From: Rotaria macrura | Lineage: Eukaryota > Rotifera > Eurotatoria > Philodinida > Philodinidae | Assembly: GCA_900239685.1 (NCBI GenBank) | Contig: OENT01000301.1 | Coordinates: 62,001-126,000, forward strand | Reading direction: 5' to 3' | DNA: 64,000 nt | Part shown: positions 1-12,002 of the stretch, one piece after another | How the letters are laid out: the number at the start of each line of letters is the position of its first letter | How positions within the stretch are numbered: the stretch's first letter is position 1 | The notes under the pieces: model-generated | What the model was told of the DNA's origin: nothing | The model's database searches: none | Seen by the model: only the letters and a program-made list of their open reading frames with translations | Position numbers and translations under genes: made by a program

Positions 1-1279
1 TGCTTTAGCATTATTCTGTGAGAGAGAAACGTACGAAAAATGTTTAGTTATAATTGAATAACCATCAGAAATCATGAAAAATGATGCAGTATATATCATT
101 TTTCGGGTCAAAGTCGAACGTTTTTCAAAATGTTTTTCCGATCATTTTGTAGGCGAGAAAGAACTGCACAACATATATGAAACACAGCGTGGAAGTCCTA
201 AAAATGATCGAATGGCAGTCGATATACTGCTTATTTGGACTGATTAAAACGGCCAACCATTGTATTATATTCGCTTTATAGAAGTTATATGGTTAGCCAT
301 TATTTTATATGAACGTAGCTTATTGTATTCAGTTCTCAATTCACTATCTTCCTATATACAGAAGAAAAAGTTTGAATGATTTGCTGACAGGCAAGCTAGT
401 AAATTTTGTATAGAATGTTTTTTCTTATTTTTCCACAAAAAGTTGGGGTAGTGCCAAAAGTTGATATTCACTAACTTTTCATAGGAAGGGTGTTAGAACC
501 TATAATTTTATGGTTAGTAATTTTAAACATTGAAGTTTTGAATGAGCTTAAGAGGCGAAAAAAATTCATCGAATGCTTCGATTCCTTGGTGTTCCCATGG
601 AAACTCTCTAATTGATTGAATAATATTCATATTACCGTACGGAGAGTTTAGAACAGTACATGAATTCTTATCTTATCCCAGTAAACGCACGACTCTGAAA
701 AGAATATTTAATTTTCCTAGCTATGCTAACCAACATCAATTTTCAACCCACATACCGTACTGACACCATTATGGAAAGATTCAATAGGAAGAAGATCCTC
801 AAGTGTAGAATTTATTCAGATGCAGTAAGTCTGCTCTGGTAACCTTCCATGGATACATCTTCTCACTCAGACTATTATAACATTTATTGGCTAATTCAGA
901 ATACAAATTTTGAATAATTATTAAACTTTGGTAAAATGATTCAGCAATACATCCATCGATAAAGAAACATTTTCAAAACTTGAAATGGTTCTCTTTTCAT
1001 AAGATATTCTTACTTCATGAGGATCAAATATTTATTTTTATTATAACTTCTACCATCTGGATCATAATAATCCAATTTTTATTATTAGTTTTTGTTTTTT
1101 TTTGTTTGTTTGTTAAAGAGATATTTCTGTTATTGTTATTTCACATCTTTCAACATCTGAAAGAGAGACGATCAATAGAAGACAAAAGGTTTTTAGAAGG
1201 TGAATATGTCTAATTGACTAAAAAAAACCAGGACAATATATCGAATATACACAGAAAAAAAATTATAACGTATAGGATT
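1..1279. other. Intergenic stretch, no gene recognised
   Basis: AT-rich sequence without a convincing reading frame. One open stretch near 980–1213 on the plus strand is hydrophobic and Phe/Leu-rich because it lies over T-rich DNA, so I do not call it a gene. It probably holds the 3' flank of the minus-strand gene that ends at 1280. Confidence 0.5.
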
Positions 1280-1834
1280 TCAATGTAATTCTTGTTCTGT
1301 ATGAACTTTTGATATCCATCCTTTAGGTCGTGGCATATTTGGATGATCGTCCCACACCTTTCGTGTCACGTTCGGGTCAATCGGGCCAACAACGTCGCAA
1401 TAGCTTAATGGATCACCATGGTGTTTCTCCCAATCACTTTTACGTGCACGATCAACAACTATACGACGATATGAAACAAAAGTGCCAAACAAAACGCCCA
1501 ATAAAGCTCCAATGATATAGTATTGTTTACGATAATAGATATCCATGTGCCATGGTGTTGGTAAACGTGCTTCAACAGGATCATTAGGAAAATAATGTTC
1601 ATAGAAATCACGAGCATTGAATGTTATTCCTTTCATTTCAGATGTTTTAGCACGTGGTATTTCATTATCGGACGGTGCACGAAAATCTGGATCGAGAGAT
1701 AAAGGTGTTCGATATTGTTTTTCGTTATTCGATGATACATGAGGAACACTTGATGAAGCTGAGCGAGTTAAAATTATTTGTTTGATTATTTTCGAATAAC
1801 ATTGTCCCGATAATGAATACTTTGATAGTAACAT
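1280..1834 (-). CDS. Probable mitochondrial single-pass membrane protein
   Basis: Single-exon frame of 184 residues from an ATG at 1834. The first ~30 residues are rich in Ser, Lys, Arg and Ile with almost no acidic residues, as in a mitochondrial targeting peptide. One hydrophobic segment (about residues 104–118, reading IIGALLGVLFGTFVS) is preceded by WHMDIYYRKQYY and followed by a basic cluster. The C-terminal third is hydrophilic with several Pro and Trp residues (DDHPNMPRPKGW). This plan, a presequence plus one membrane span and a matrix or intermembrane tail, is common among accessory subunits of respiratory complex I, but I cannot match it to a named subunit. It lies head to head with the ZFAND2 gene, with start codons 426 bp apart, so the two may share a promoter region. 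Confidence 0.65.
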   Translation of the reverse strand: MLLSKYSLSGQCYSKIIKQIILTRSASSSVPHVSSNNEKQYRTPLSLDPDFRAPSDNEIPRAKTSEMKGITFNARDFYEHYFPNDPVEARLPTPWHMDIYYRKQYYIIGALLGVLFGTFVSYRRIVVDRARKSDWEKHHGDPLSYCDVVGPIDPNVTRKVWDDHPNMPRPKGWISKVHTEQELH

Positions 1835-2260
1835 CGAAAGAGATGTTATTTGCTATAGTTGAAGAATGAAACAATAGTTTCGCTGTACTTTCACGTTAAG
1901 CGACCATGTTGGATCTCATGCATGTTGAACGAAGGTTAATTCATGAAAACAAAAGCAGAAACTTGAAAAGAGTTCAAGATTAGAAATTATTAGAAAAAGT
2001 TAATGTAAAAATAAAATGAGATTTTTATGGATAACAATGTATTTTTCATAACGAATTGTTGGTAGCGCTCCACACAATTTCCGCTGAGTCATTTTTCAGC
2101 TATTTCTCATTTGCTCCAGATGATTCATCTTTTCATCGGGTGTATATATGACATCATAAGAAGCTCATGACAAGGCATTTTATTTATTCATTTATTTATA
2201 CTCTCATCTAAATTCAGATTACTTTCATTCGTTTTCAACTTTTCTCTATATTATACGCTT
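1835..2260. promoter_or_regulatory. Shared divergent promoter region
   Basis: A 426 bp gap separates the start codons of the minus-strand mitochondrial-type protein and the plus-strand ZFAND2 gene. It must hold the 5' flanks of both. No specific motif can be assigned by eye. Confidence 0.4.
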
Positions 2261-3293
2261 ATGGAACTTCCACATATTGGTGAACACTGTTCCGTGAAAA
2301 CATGCAATCGATTAGGTACTATAACTATAGTTGTTCATTTATTGGTGATTAATATTTATTTCAAATATATCATTTAAGATTTCCTACCGATGAAGTGCGA
2401 TTTATGTGCTGCTGTACTATGGTAAAATATTCTTCCGTTGATTTTCTTTAGCAGCTTGTATTTTCTCATTTATAGTAAGGATCATATCAGATATGATGAA
2501 CATCAATGTCCATCGGCTCATCGTAAAAATATTCAAATTCCAGTCTGTCCATTATGCAATCAAGCAGTGCCATTACAACATCGTGATCAATCACCCGATC
2601 GTGTTGTATCAGCACATATTGATCGTGACTGTAAGTCTGATCCAGCATTGAAAAGACGTGGAATAGTTTATTCCAACAAGTGTACGCTCACATCGTGTAA
2701 ACAACGGGAAGCAATTCAAGTTAAATGTGATAAATGTTTAAAAACATTTTGTTTAAAACATCGATTTCCTGATGATCATAAATGCCAGGGATTTGAAAAT
2801 ACCGGTCGAACTATGAATCGAGCTGGGTAAAAGAAATATTTCGTTTGTTCTTTTTCTTATTCATGATTTCTTGTTTTCTGTTTCAAAGTGCTGCAGCTTT
2901 AGAACGTATGAAAAAGACGACTGTTCCGGTTGTCGACAAGAATATAACAAATAATGCAACACTTGAGGTAAATCTATGATTTTAATAAATCAAATCATAT
3001 TTCTTGCTTTACAAATCATGTAGGATAATGACGAATCACTTGCATTAGCGATCAAATTATCTTTGAATCAAACGTAAGATATTTCAAACAAATTTTCTCA
3101 TCTGTTTGGACTCAAGACTTATGTTTTTCTCAATAGGACACAAGAAGAAAACGATTTTTTATTCGCACAAGCTTTACAACAAAGTGAACAAGAAGAAGCT
3201 CAACGGAAGCGTCCTAATGTAATTATCAAATTCATTTTGAAAATCATTTCTATCCTTGTCTACACATTCTAGGGTATTCAAAGTAAAGCTTGA
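2261..3293 (+). CDS. ZFAND2: AN1-type zinc finger protein, ZFAND2 family
   Basis: Seven exons join in phase: 2261–2315, 2379–2421, 2476–2826, 2889–2967, 3024–3073, 3137–3218 and 3273–3293. They give 681 nt, or 226 residues. The product starts MELPHIGEHCSVKTCNRLDF, very like vertebrate ZFAND2A/B (AIRAP/AIRAPL). Two AN1 zinc fingers follow (about residues 10–50 and 95–140), each with the C/H spacing, for instance CDKCLKTFCLKHR and DDHKC. The linker motif PVCPLCNQAVP and the HIDRDC segment are family hallmarks. The C-terminal part has one or two ubiquitin-interacting-motif-like helices (ESLALAIKLSLNQ and DFLFAQALQQSEQEEAQ), which favours the ZFAND2B type. No prenylation CAAX box is seen at the end (…QSKA). 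In animals the family adapts the proteasome or p97 during proteotoxic stress. Confidence 0.93.
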
Positions 3294-3351
3294 TCTGTTT
3301 ATTTATTACTATTTGTGGCCATAACGACAAAATTACAATGATCGAATGCAC

Positions 3352-3357
3352 AATAAA
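3352..3357 (+). other. Polyadenylation signal of ZFAND2
   Basis: AATAAA lies 59 nt after the ZFAND2 stop codon and is followed by T-rich sequence. It is the expected cleavage and polyadenylation signal. Confidence 0.6.
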
Positions 3358-4408
3358 AAGAAAGTTTTTTTTTCTCTATTGAATAGTCAAGAGCTATAAA
3401 TGGTCATGTTTTTTTTTCGGATTGTTATATTGAGTCTATTTATTTAATTATTTTTTTGTATATTGAGGATGAATTTTAAAAATATATAGTAAAACTCGTG
3501 TATCACGGCTTTCTATGAAAGTCAAGGACATGAATGAATTAGGTTCAATAATCATGATAGGTTATGGCTTAATTATTTTGTATAAAAAAAGCAACAAATT
3601 TCTATATTTTTTGAGTAGTGTGTTTTCAATTTCAGCTTGATATCATTCTTATTCGATAAAGATCTTACTCGTTTTTTCTCTTCAAGTCTCGAATAATTAG
3701 AGACCAGAATGAAAAGATTCCTACGTGAAACTTGCTCGATCGAGAGACTTCATATTCATTAGAAATTTACGAAAATATTCTTGATAATCGACGACAGAAT
3801 TTTATCTGGTTCCGAATTTCATAGTATTGTTCACCTGATGGGTATCTTTTCGAGTCGAAATCTAGTCAATAGTTGTCATCAACATACTTAAAATTAGAAT
3901 TCAGACCAGTTCTACTATTTGAATTCACTTAATAACTAAACCAACCTGAGTTTAAAAAAAATAGAATTTTCCATTCTTAAAATAAAGATTCCTAGAAGAT
4001 TTCTACAAGAAAAATGTTCGAAAAAGACACTATTGATATCCTGTATAGAATCTATATATGGTCATTGTCTACTGAATGTTTCGATATGACTAGTGAGTAA
4101 TGAGATCAAAATTATCAATGAAACAAAGTGTGTTGTAAACAGTTACTGATGTGAAGTCATTTTTTATTTATTTCTTGGCAATGACTTGTAGGTGCTTCAA
4201 ATTGGAAATGTATCGTCAGATCAAAGTAACGTGACGTTGCACATTGAGAATATCTGGATGTATTATTAAGAATTTTCGCAAAATCATTTTGCATGACAAT
4301 TTAAGTTTTCAAAACTTTCAAGAGCATAAAATTGACTATTGTACATGATTGTGGATTGAATGTTGTCTTCAACAACTTAAGTAACTATCGATATATCATC
4401 GGCTACCT
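3358..4408. other. Intergenic stretch, no gene recognised
   Basis: AT-rich DNA after ZFAND2 with stops in all frames. I see no gene, tRNA or tandem repeat. Confidence 0.5.
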
Positions 4409-5003
4409 CTTGATTGCGAGCGCTTTTTCTTAAGTGGAGGGGGAAAATGATCGCAAAGTAGAATCGAGGGGAGAGACAAAAATGACAGCAAATTGGAAAA
4501 TGTTCGCGCAATGAAGTGAAGATACTAATTTATTGGTGAAAACAAAAACACCATAAATGAGAAGACAAGAAAGAAAACAGTTAACCTTCGTGTATGGTTA
4601 TAGTAGCTTTGTATAACTCGTGAGTGGAAACTCATATTTGATTTCATTGTTTTTCGTTTGTCAGAAACGAAAATGATAATTTTTAAACATTATGGCATCC
4701 GTGCCGAATTGTGTGGTAATTTTAAAAAAGCTATCGTTACTATGTGTCAACATTTTGATTTAATTCATTTTACTTTTTTTATTCATTTTAAATACCTTAG
4801 TTATAACCGCATGCATAAGAATGGCCTGGATAACATATGATATTCATCACTGGACTAACTCTAATGAAATAATTTCTTTCTCAAAAAGCCACCTGCGTTC
4901 AATATATCCTTGTAACTATTTTCACTTATTTACATCGTACGAACATTTTCCAATTTGCGGTCAATTTTGTCTCTCCAATTAAGAAAAAACGCCCGCAATC
5001 AAG
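4409..5003. mobile_element. Foldback or MITE-like element, ~595 bp
   Basis: The two ends are inverted copies of each other. The left arm begins CTTGATTGCG at 4409 and the right arm ends CGCAATCAAG at 5003. Reverse-complementing 4921–5003 reproduces the left arm to about 4520, including the shared blocks TTTTTCTTAA, GAGAGACAAAA and GCAAATTGGAAAATGTTCG. The left arm carries an extra ~32 bp (about 4440–4471) that resembles the neighbouring block, as if locally duplicated. The interior has a 60-codon open frame at 4658–4840 without recognisable homology. No transposase is present and no target duplication is obvious. A non-autonomous inverted-repeat element is the best reading. Confidence 0.7.
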
Positions 5004-5302
5004 AAGACACGAAATCATCACGTCTCAATGATAATATTCTTTTATCTTTCTATTGTAAATTAAATATTCGATTTCTACTGATTGCGACTAGTATGCAATT
5101 ATTTTATTAATCATATAATTTATCAAACACAAACAAAAACATACATATGAGTTATTGGAAATCAATTATAAATATGGTTTTGTAAAAGAGAAAAGGTAAA
5201 AAACTGCTGCCCATGCAAATCAAAAGACGTAAATAAATCTATCCCAATTCAGTATAAAACAACTAAAAAAACGCGAACCATTTTCTTATTTACAAACAAT
5301 AA

Positions 5303-8300
5303 TCATGTATTTCGAATCGTTGATAATTCGCGATCATTTGCTTGCAATTCATCTAATTTCTTATTGAATACCTTTAAAAGTTTACTGGCACATTGTTCCT
5401 GTGCAGTCAGTAATTTCGATATCTTTTGTCGGAGCTTTTCATTTTTATCAGTGGTTTCGTCTTTTAAATTTGTCTGAAAAACAAACAAGTGATGAAAAAA
5501 CAATGACAAACAAGAAAACCTATCATACTTGAAAACTTTCATCTGCCAATGACATTATTTCGTCGAGATCATCTTGAGTTAAATTTAATATTTTACTTGC
5601 TGTATTCATAGCAGAATCATAACCAGGTAATGTAATCGACAATGACTCACGTTGTTTTTGAAAGTCACGTGCACGTTTTAATTTTTCGTTCATTTGTACA
5701 TTTCGTCGAATTATTTCATGAAAGATATCCTAAATCAAAACATTCGTTGTAATTGTTTTCACACTAAAAAAAAGGATTTATCGAAACTCTGATCAGAAAT
5801 TAGGAGTGAAATAATTTGATCTTATTCTTGCCTAGGCTTGAGATTCTAAAGATTGTAAGTGCTCATACTTTTGAAAGCTAGTGAGCCGATATTTGCTACT
5901 AATGTTCAATAAACTTTGTGATAGAAATTCGATCGAGTTTACGAATTTCCAAGGTTACACTGCGAAAGTCAACGAGAATGAAGTTATCTTTTTTAGAAAT
6001 TTTTTCAGAAAACACTGCATGCCTTCTTCAATTCTTTTATATTAGCAATGTTCTCAGCAAAAGCGAACAGGAAAACATTCTCTTACATTTATAAATATTT
6101 CATATTCCTTTGAACGTTGTGCTGTTCGATCTAATTCTGATGTGATCTTTTTTAATGAATCTTGACTTTTGTTGTTTAGTGTTAATAATTGCTGTTCAGA
6201 TTGATGACGAGATGTTGTTAATTCTTGATTTAATTGTTCGTTGCTTTGACGTGTTTGTCGAAGTTGTTGATCACTTGAACGTAATTTCGTTTGCATATCT
6301 TCAAAGCGAATTTTCTGACAAATCAAATATTTATACCTGTGCTTATATTTTCTTAAAATGAAAAGTTAATATTTACTAATTTTTGATGTTCATCGGTAAG
6401 CTGAATGTATCGTGAATCGAGATCATGCTTTTCTCGAGTAATGGCTTGTAGACGATTTTTATATGAATCAACCTATGAAAAAGAACGAAAATGTCATGTA
6501 TATTTATTTTCATATTTATCGATTCCGTACGGTTGTTCGTAACTTTTCAATTGTTTCAGTTAAAGATCTAATGCGTTCATCATCATGCTGTTGGTAAAAA
6601 TAAAACAATGAAATGACTGCAAACTAATTAGTTTTTCCTACTTCATTAGTACTCTTCTCATTCGAACGATTGAGATTTGTTTCCATTTCATTTATTCGTG
6701 TTTTATAATTTTCAATTAGCAATCGTTTACTTGAAATGTCACGTTCTGTATGTGCTAATCTACAAAAGCGTATTGCATGACATTGCTGACTCTTTCATAA
6801 TTGTCTACAAATAGATCTTACTTTTCGGTTAATGATTGTAGATTTTTATTTAGTAGCTCATTATCTGCTTGTAAAGTTTTGTTTAATCTACGTTGTTGAG
6901 CAGCATCAAATGAAGTATTTTTAAGACGTTCATATAAACTATCAAGATTAATGCTACTATCGTTACTTGATGAATCATTACTGATTAATCCCGATTGATT
7001 AGCATGATTATTTTTAAATTTATCACATTCAATAACAAGTTTCTATAATTATACGTAAATGTGATATTCGTAACAAAACTATATTGAAATACAAACTTGA
7101 TTCGTCGTTTTAAGTACATTGATTCGACTTAGTGTTGTTGTTAGACGTTGATTAAGATGTTCATTTTCTCCTAGAGAAATAGCAAGATCAGTCTTTAATT
7201 GTTCAATTTGTTTACGTAATGCTGCAATCTAAATTTGAAAATCATGAAGAACTTAATAATGAAGCATGATTTTTGTTTTGCTAAGTAATATTTACTCGAA
7301 TGACACTAATTTTATCGATTGATGACGAAGTATTTGCGTTTCGATTTTTATTAGAATATACCGATGGAGTGACTAGACGATTATAATTCGTCATAGAATT
7401 TCGTTTCAATGGTCCATCTTAATAGGAAAAGAAAAGAATTTTCATACGAAAAGAATTGAACATTTAGATAGCTAACATTTTTGTCTTGATAATAGTGATG
7501 ATATTGATGTTCGCCTTTTACGTTGTCTGAGCGAATTTTCACTTCGATAATCACAAATACTACATGAATGAGGTTGTTTTCTATTTGAAATCAATGATTC
7601 ATTTTGAAGATCATCAATTATTGTCGAATTTTGATCTAGTAACAATTCTAAGCATGACTTTGTTGTGGTGTTTGTTGTTGTCATACGTTTTGGTTTCTTT
7701 TGTATTGTACGTCTTTGGATTGTTGACTGAGGTTTCATAGTTGAAGGTTTATTATTGTTTGTTTGATTATTTCGTTTTAATTTATGTAGTTGATCTTGCA
7801 ATGCAAGTATTCGAAGTCTAAGCTTCTTTGATTCATTATGTATTTGTATTTTTTGTTCTAGTAACTGTTGCTTTTCATCGTTACATAAATTGTAATTCGT
7901 TTTTAAACGTTCATTCTCAAATATTAAACACGTTCGTTCGGTTTCAAGTTCATATAATTTTTTATCAAGTTCTTTTATCAGATGTTTTTGTTCATTATTC
8001 GAAGATGGCATAGGTATTGGTTGAGGTTGATCTTTATCATCGATTCTTTGTATTTCATTACGAAGTTCATCAATGATAATTAATTGTTCGTTCATTTCAA
8101 CTTCTTGTAAATCAACTTTTTCATTTAAACTCAAACTAAAATATTGAAAGGCTATTATTTATGATAACGAAGAAATGTATGAAAAATTCCGTCTCTGATA
8201 TAATAAAATAGTATCGTAGTCTCTGACAGATCGACGAAGATATTTATGAGCATGCATGTGGGTGATTAGTTTTTGCTAATAATACAAATGAGAATTCGAA

Positions 8301-11300
8301 TTGAATATTTAAAAATATCTATATCGTTTAGTCTTCAAATATATATTTTTGAAAAACAAAGATTGTTAGTACTGACTACATTCAATAAAGAACCCGATAA
8401 TATTGTCATTATATCTTTGATAAGTTAGAACTGAGAAAGATATTTAGACAGCTACTAGTATGCGATGCAAAAGTCTTTGGACAAATATCAAACTGTCTTA
8501 GACCATGTGGCTGATTTATAAATCAATAAAATAAATTATTTTTTTCATAAGAACAAAATTCGAACTAGAAATTTGGTAACAAACATCTTTTCAAAAAACC
8601 GAATCTGAGAAGAAGGAAAAGTCAAAAGTCAAACACCTATAAGAAAACGTTCGTGTAGTTTGTATTTCTCAATTATTTCCAGTCGCATGTGTCAAACTTG
8701 AACAAAAACTGCACGAAAATGTAGCACATCAGGAGCTCTATCGATATCAACATTGGTAGAAGTTTTAAATTCCTTCTTGAATCTTCAATCAAACACGTTT
8801 TAAAAATGAAATTTTTTGTAAGCTCGAATCTGATGCAAAAACTATCACTTTACAAGGTAATCACCTATCATCTTCGGAAATCATGTATGAACTCAAGTTA
8901 TTTTGCATTATTTATTCGGAATATGTCCGAACCTAGAAATTTTGCAGAAAAAAGTAATTCAAATACTATTTTTATCGTTGCACAATGTTCAACTATTAAG
9001 AACGACGAACTTATTTAGTCTCTCTATCAAAGAATGACGTATTGTAGTACGAAAACCAAGAGTAAATTAAACTTGCAATGTACCATTGGACAGCGTATTG
9101 TTTATGCTACAAAATTCATTATACAACATGTGTGTCTCATTTATCTTCTGATGAAAAACGCATAATAGAAAATAGAAAATGATGTTGCACCATAGTTAAG
9201 TTGCAAGAACCTTTCTAGAGATGTTCGATTTTTTTAACATTTCCTTCGTCTCAGATTCAGTGTTAGAAAATCAGTCTGATACGAAATTTGTAGTTCAGAC
9301 TTTGCTCTTTCTAATGATAAAAAGATTTATTTATTTATAACTCAGCCAGACGGTCTAAGACAGTTTAACATTTGTCCAAAGACGTTTGCAACGCATACTA
9401 GTAGTGATAGCTTGTTGCTTTCAAACTAGTTTGTCGATTTTTCTCACTAGAAAATGTGTACTAAGAAATAGAATCTGTCTTAAAACAATCGAATATACAT
9501 CATGTAATATTAATCATTAGTTTTTCTTTCTTAAATTCTCGATTCATCACTAAGTTTAAATATCAAGTTTTCATCCAACTCAGCTGGAATTGGAATCGAT
9601 CGAGTTTGATCGAACTAAAGATTAATAAATAGGAATTTCGAATGCAGAAAACATGCTTAAAAACTGAATAGTAAAGAACATTGTATGGCGAAATAGCTAC
9701 AGCTATACAATCTACACATTTTCTAATTATTTTATAGTCGAAACACAGTGAACATTCCTACATAAGTTTTTAATAGAAGAACTCCTTCGGAAAGCAAGCT
9801 TTCTGAAGAAGTCGAGTTCTATGAAAATCGAGTAAGTATCCTTTTACTTAGCGTGGTAATTAAACTTATCCTAATTTGTTCACGAAACTGTAAAATTGGA
9901 CGAAAAAAAAACAGCAAATTTCTTTACTTCTCATTGATTAGTTTTGCATTTTCACGTTTTAATTTCGTAACTTCATTCCAAACAAGATCATCATCTTCCT
10001 GTCTAAGTAATTTTCTATTGGTTCCCGTCGGTTTTCGCCATCGATGATCATTACACACGGAACAACCATTTTTCGTTTTATGTACTGCTTTTCGATAGAA
10101 GAAGTCATTTTTTGAATTTATCCGTAGAACTTCATCATCCGTGTAAGATTGTAATTCATTTTTAAGCAACTGATATTGTTTTTGTAAGTGTTTTAGGCGA
10201 AACCAACGTTTATCATGAACCTTTCTTAATGTCAATATTTGATTATCACGTTTAACAAGTAACTTTTGAAGGTTATTTAAACGATCACTAAGTGAATGAA
10301 ACTTCATTTTTAAACACTCAGTATTGAATTGTGACGATGAATCACGTAGAGGTGGAGACGTTGATCGTTTGTTATAAAATAGTTTCGTCTCACATCGATT
10401 TCCTCCAATATCATCACTGCAACTTTTCCAACGGCTTTCATGAGATAAATGATTCTGAACGGAACAAAAAAAACTTTAAAATGAGTAGATACACCATTAA
10501 ACATACTTACCACAGGCTGTAATGTATCGCGAACACGTCGAAGTGTTGATTTTAAATGTTTAATTTCATTATCACGATTTCGTAATGTCTAGAATAGTTA
10601 ATGCTGTTACTTTCGATTCATAAAAAATGTTTTAGTGAGAGTTAATTCTAGCATGCGGGAGTACAAATGGTTACGATTTAGTGCAGAAATCTTCTCAACA
10701 TTATCATAGTAGTCGATAATGCAAGGTTTGGATCGGAACGATCTAGTTAAATCATGTGGCTCATTAAAAAAAACTCGATATAAATTTTACCGATCTTTTA
10801 AGGTGCATGTAAAACTTACATTTTCTAGACTTGAAATTTGCAATCGTAATGAATCATCATCAAAATGACTATCTGTTTAAGAGGAAAAGAAAAAGAAAAT
10901 TAATTTCGCAGATAATAAAAATTCATTTACTTGTTTGTTTCTTTCTTTGTGATTCATCGATTTCTTTTCTTAAAACAGCATAATACGATATTTAAAAATG
11001 ATGTTCCAAAAATATTTACTTGAGATTAGCGATGGTTTCTTCCCTTTGTTCGATAGTTGACTTATACGTATCGAGTTTTTGTCGCCAAAGCTGTGTATCC
11101 GCGACGATTCGATCGAATGTCTAAATCACGTAACAATCGATTCTAGTTCGTTTGACAAAAAGGTAACACCTACTAAAAGTTTTTCTCGATTGATTGCATC
11201 AAGAGATGTTTTTCCGTTCAATTCTCTCGTTAGATCGTTGATATGTTCGCATAAGCCTAATACTCAATCGATTTCATCATTATTTACACAAAATCTATGA

Positions 11301-11846
11301 TTCTTACGTTCATTTTCTAGTTGACAATCTCGTATTGTTTTGTCAAACGTTTGTAATTGTAGTTGATGTAGTTGTTCGAACGTACGTGTCTATAAAAAAA
11401 ACACATCCATCATTTCGTATTGAAAACAACTTAAACAAAACGTGAAATGATTAACTTTGTCTTCGTATTGTCTTAAATTTTCTTCAAGTGTTTGGAATTC
11501 TGCATTTCGCTTTTTCAATGCATTCTCTAGATATTGCTCACTAAATAGAATAGAAATATAATGCATTGAAAAGTGACATGAATATGTAACTAACAGACCG
11601 TTCTTCAAGTTTGAGAATCGAAGCATTTTTTTCTTGAATGACTCGTTCGAGTTTTTCTATGAGTTGCTCACGATTTCGCAAGCGAAGTTCATCATTGTTG
11701 AAGAGACTTTGTTCTTGTTCATTTGTTAACCTAGAGTTAGAGAAAGAGATATGAATGTGGAAAGTGAATTTAGTAGCTGGTCGAGAGATGTACTTTGGTT
11801 CTTCCATGGTACTGATTGTTACTTGAAAACTACTAGGATTAGCCAT
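5303..11846 (-). CDS. Large coiled-coil protein, centriolar/centrosomal style
   Basis: More than 15 exons on the minus strand, all predicting heptad-rich coiled coil. The stop is at 5303–5305. Proximal exons include 5527–5727 (…ASKILNLTQDDLDEIMSLAD), 6315–6088, 7472–8135, 9928–10454, 10510–10588, about 10820–10874 and 11029–11111. Splice phases checked by hand agree; for example, the exon ending AA at 9928 joins T at 8135 to read INENLSLNEK across a 1,792 bp intron. Recurrent blocks such as TLRNRDNEIKHLKSTLRR and LRNREQLIEKLERVIQEK resemble centrosomal coiled-coil proteins (centlein, CEP135/TSGA10, CDK5RAP2 style). I favour centlein only weakly. A CxxC pair (about 7550–7560, CSICDYR) and a Cys/His cluster near 10050 are unusual for such proteins. 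The start is uncertain: ATG at 11846 (MANPSSFQ) is in frame, and an earlier in-frame ATG lies at 12002. Confidence 0.7.
8136..9927 (-). other. Unusually long intron of the coiled-coil gene
   Basis: A 1,792 nt intron with donor GTAAAG at 9927 and acceptor TTTTAG ending at 8136, in a gene whose other introns are mostly 50–350 nt. About half of it is the inverted-repeat element at 8458–9398, so its size is largely explained by an insertion. Confidence 0.65.
8458..9398. mobile_element. Tc1/mariner-like non-autonomous element, ~940 bp
   Basis: The ends form long inverted repeats. The left end starts GTATGCGATGCAAAAGTC after a TA at 8456–8457. The right end, read in reverse, starts GTATGCGTTGCAAACGTC, and a TA follows at 9399–9400. 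The arms can be followed inward for roughly 220 bp each at about 70–80 % identity by eye (8458–8680 against 9175–9398), sharing TTTGGACAAAT, AAACTGTCTTAGACC and GAATCTGAGA. The TGCAAAAGTCTTTGGAC-type terminus and the flanking TA resemble Tc1/mariner family ends and their TA target duplication. No transposase remains; the 70-codon frame at 8806–9018 has no recognisable motif. It sits inside an intron of the coiled-coil gene. Confidence 0.75.
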
Positions 11847-12002
11847 GTTATTGAACATTGAACGCATGAACAAGAGAAGAACAAATCGCCATGTATACCC
11901 TTCTGTTAGTTGTCTTAGTGATCCTCTTTCGACTTGAATTCGTAGATGTATGTTGATCAAAGTGCACAAGTGTGTTGAACAATGAGAGAAACGTTCAAGC
12001 AC

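Noticed and set aside
1330-1515. Plus-strand 61-codon frame
   Set aside because: It lies wholly antisense to the better supported minus-strand gene at 1280–1834.
11079-11300. Plus-strand 73-codon frame
   Set aside because: It overlaps two minus-strand exons of the coiled-coil gene whose splice phases fit, so it is a shadow.
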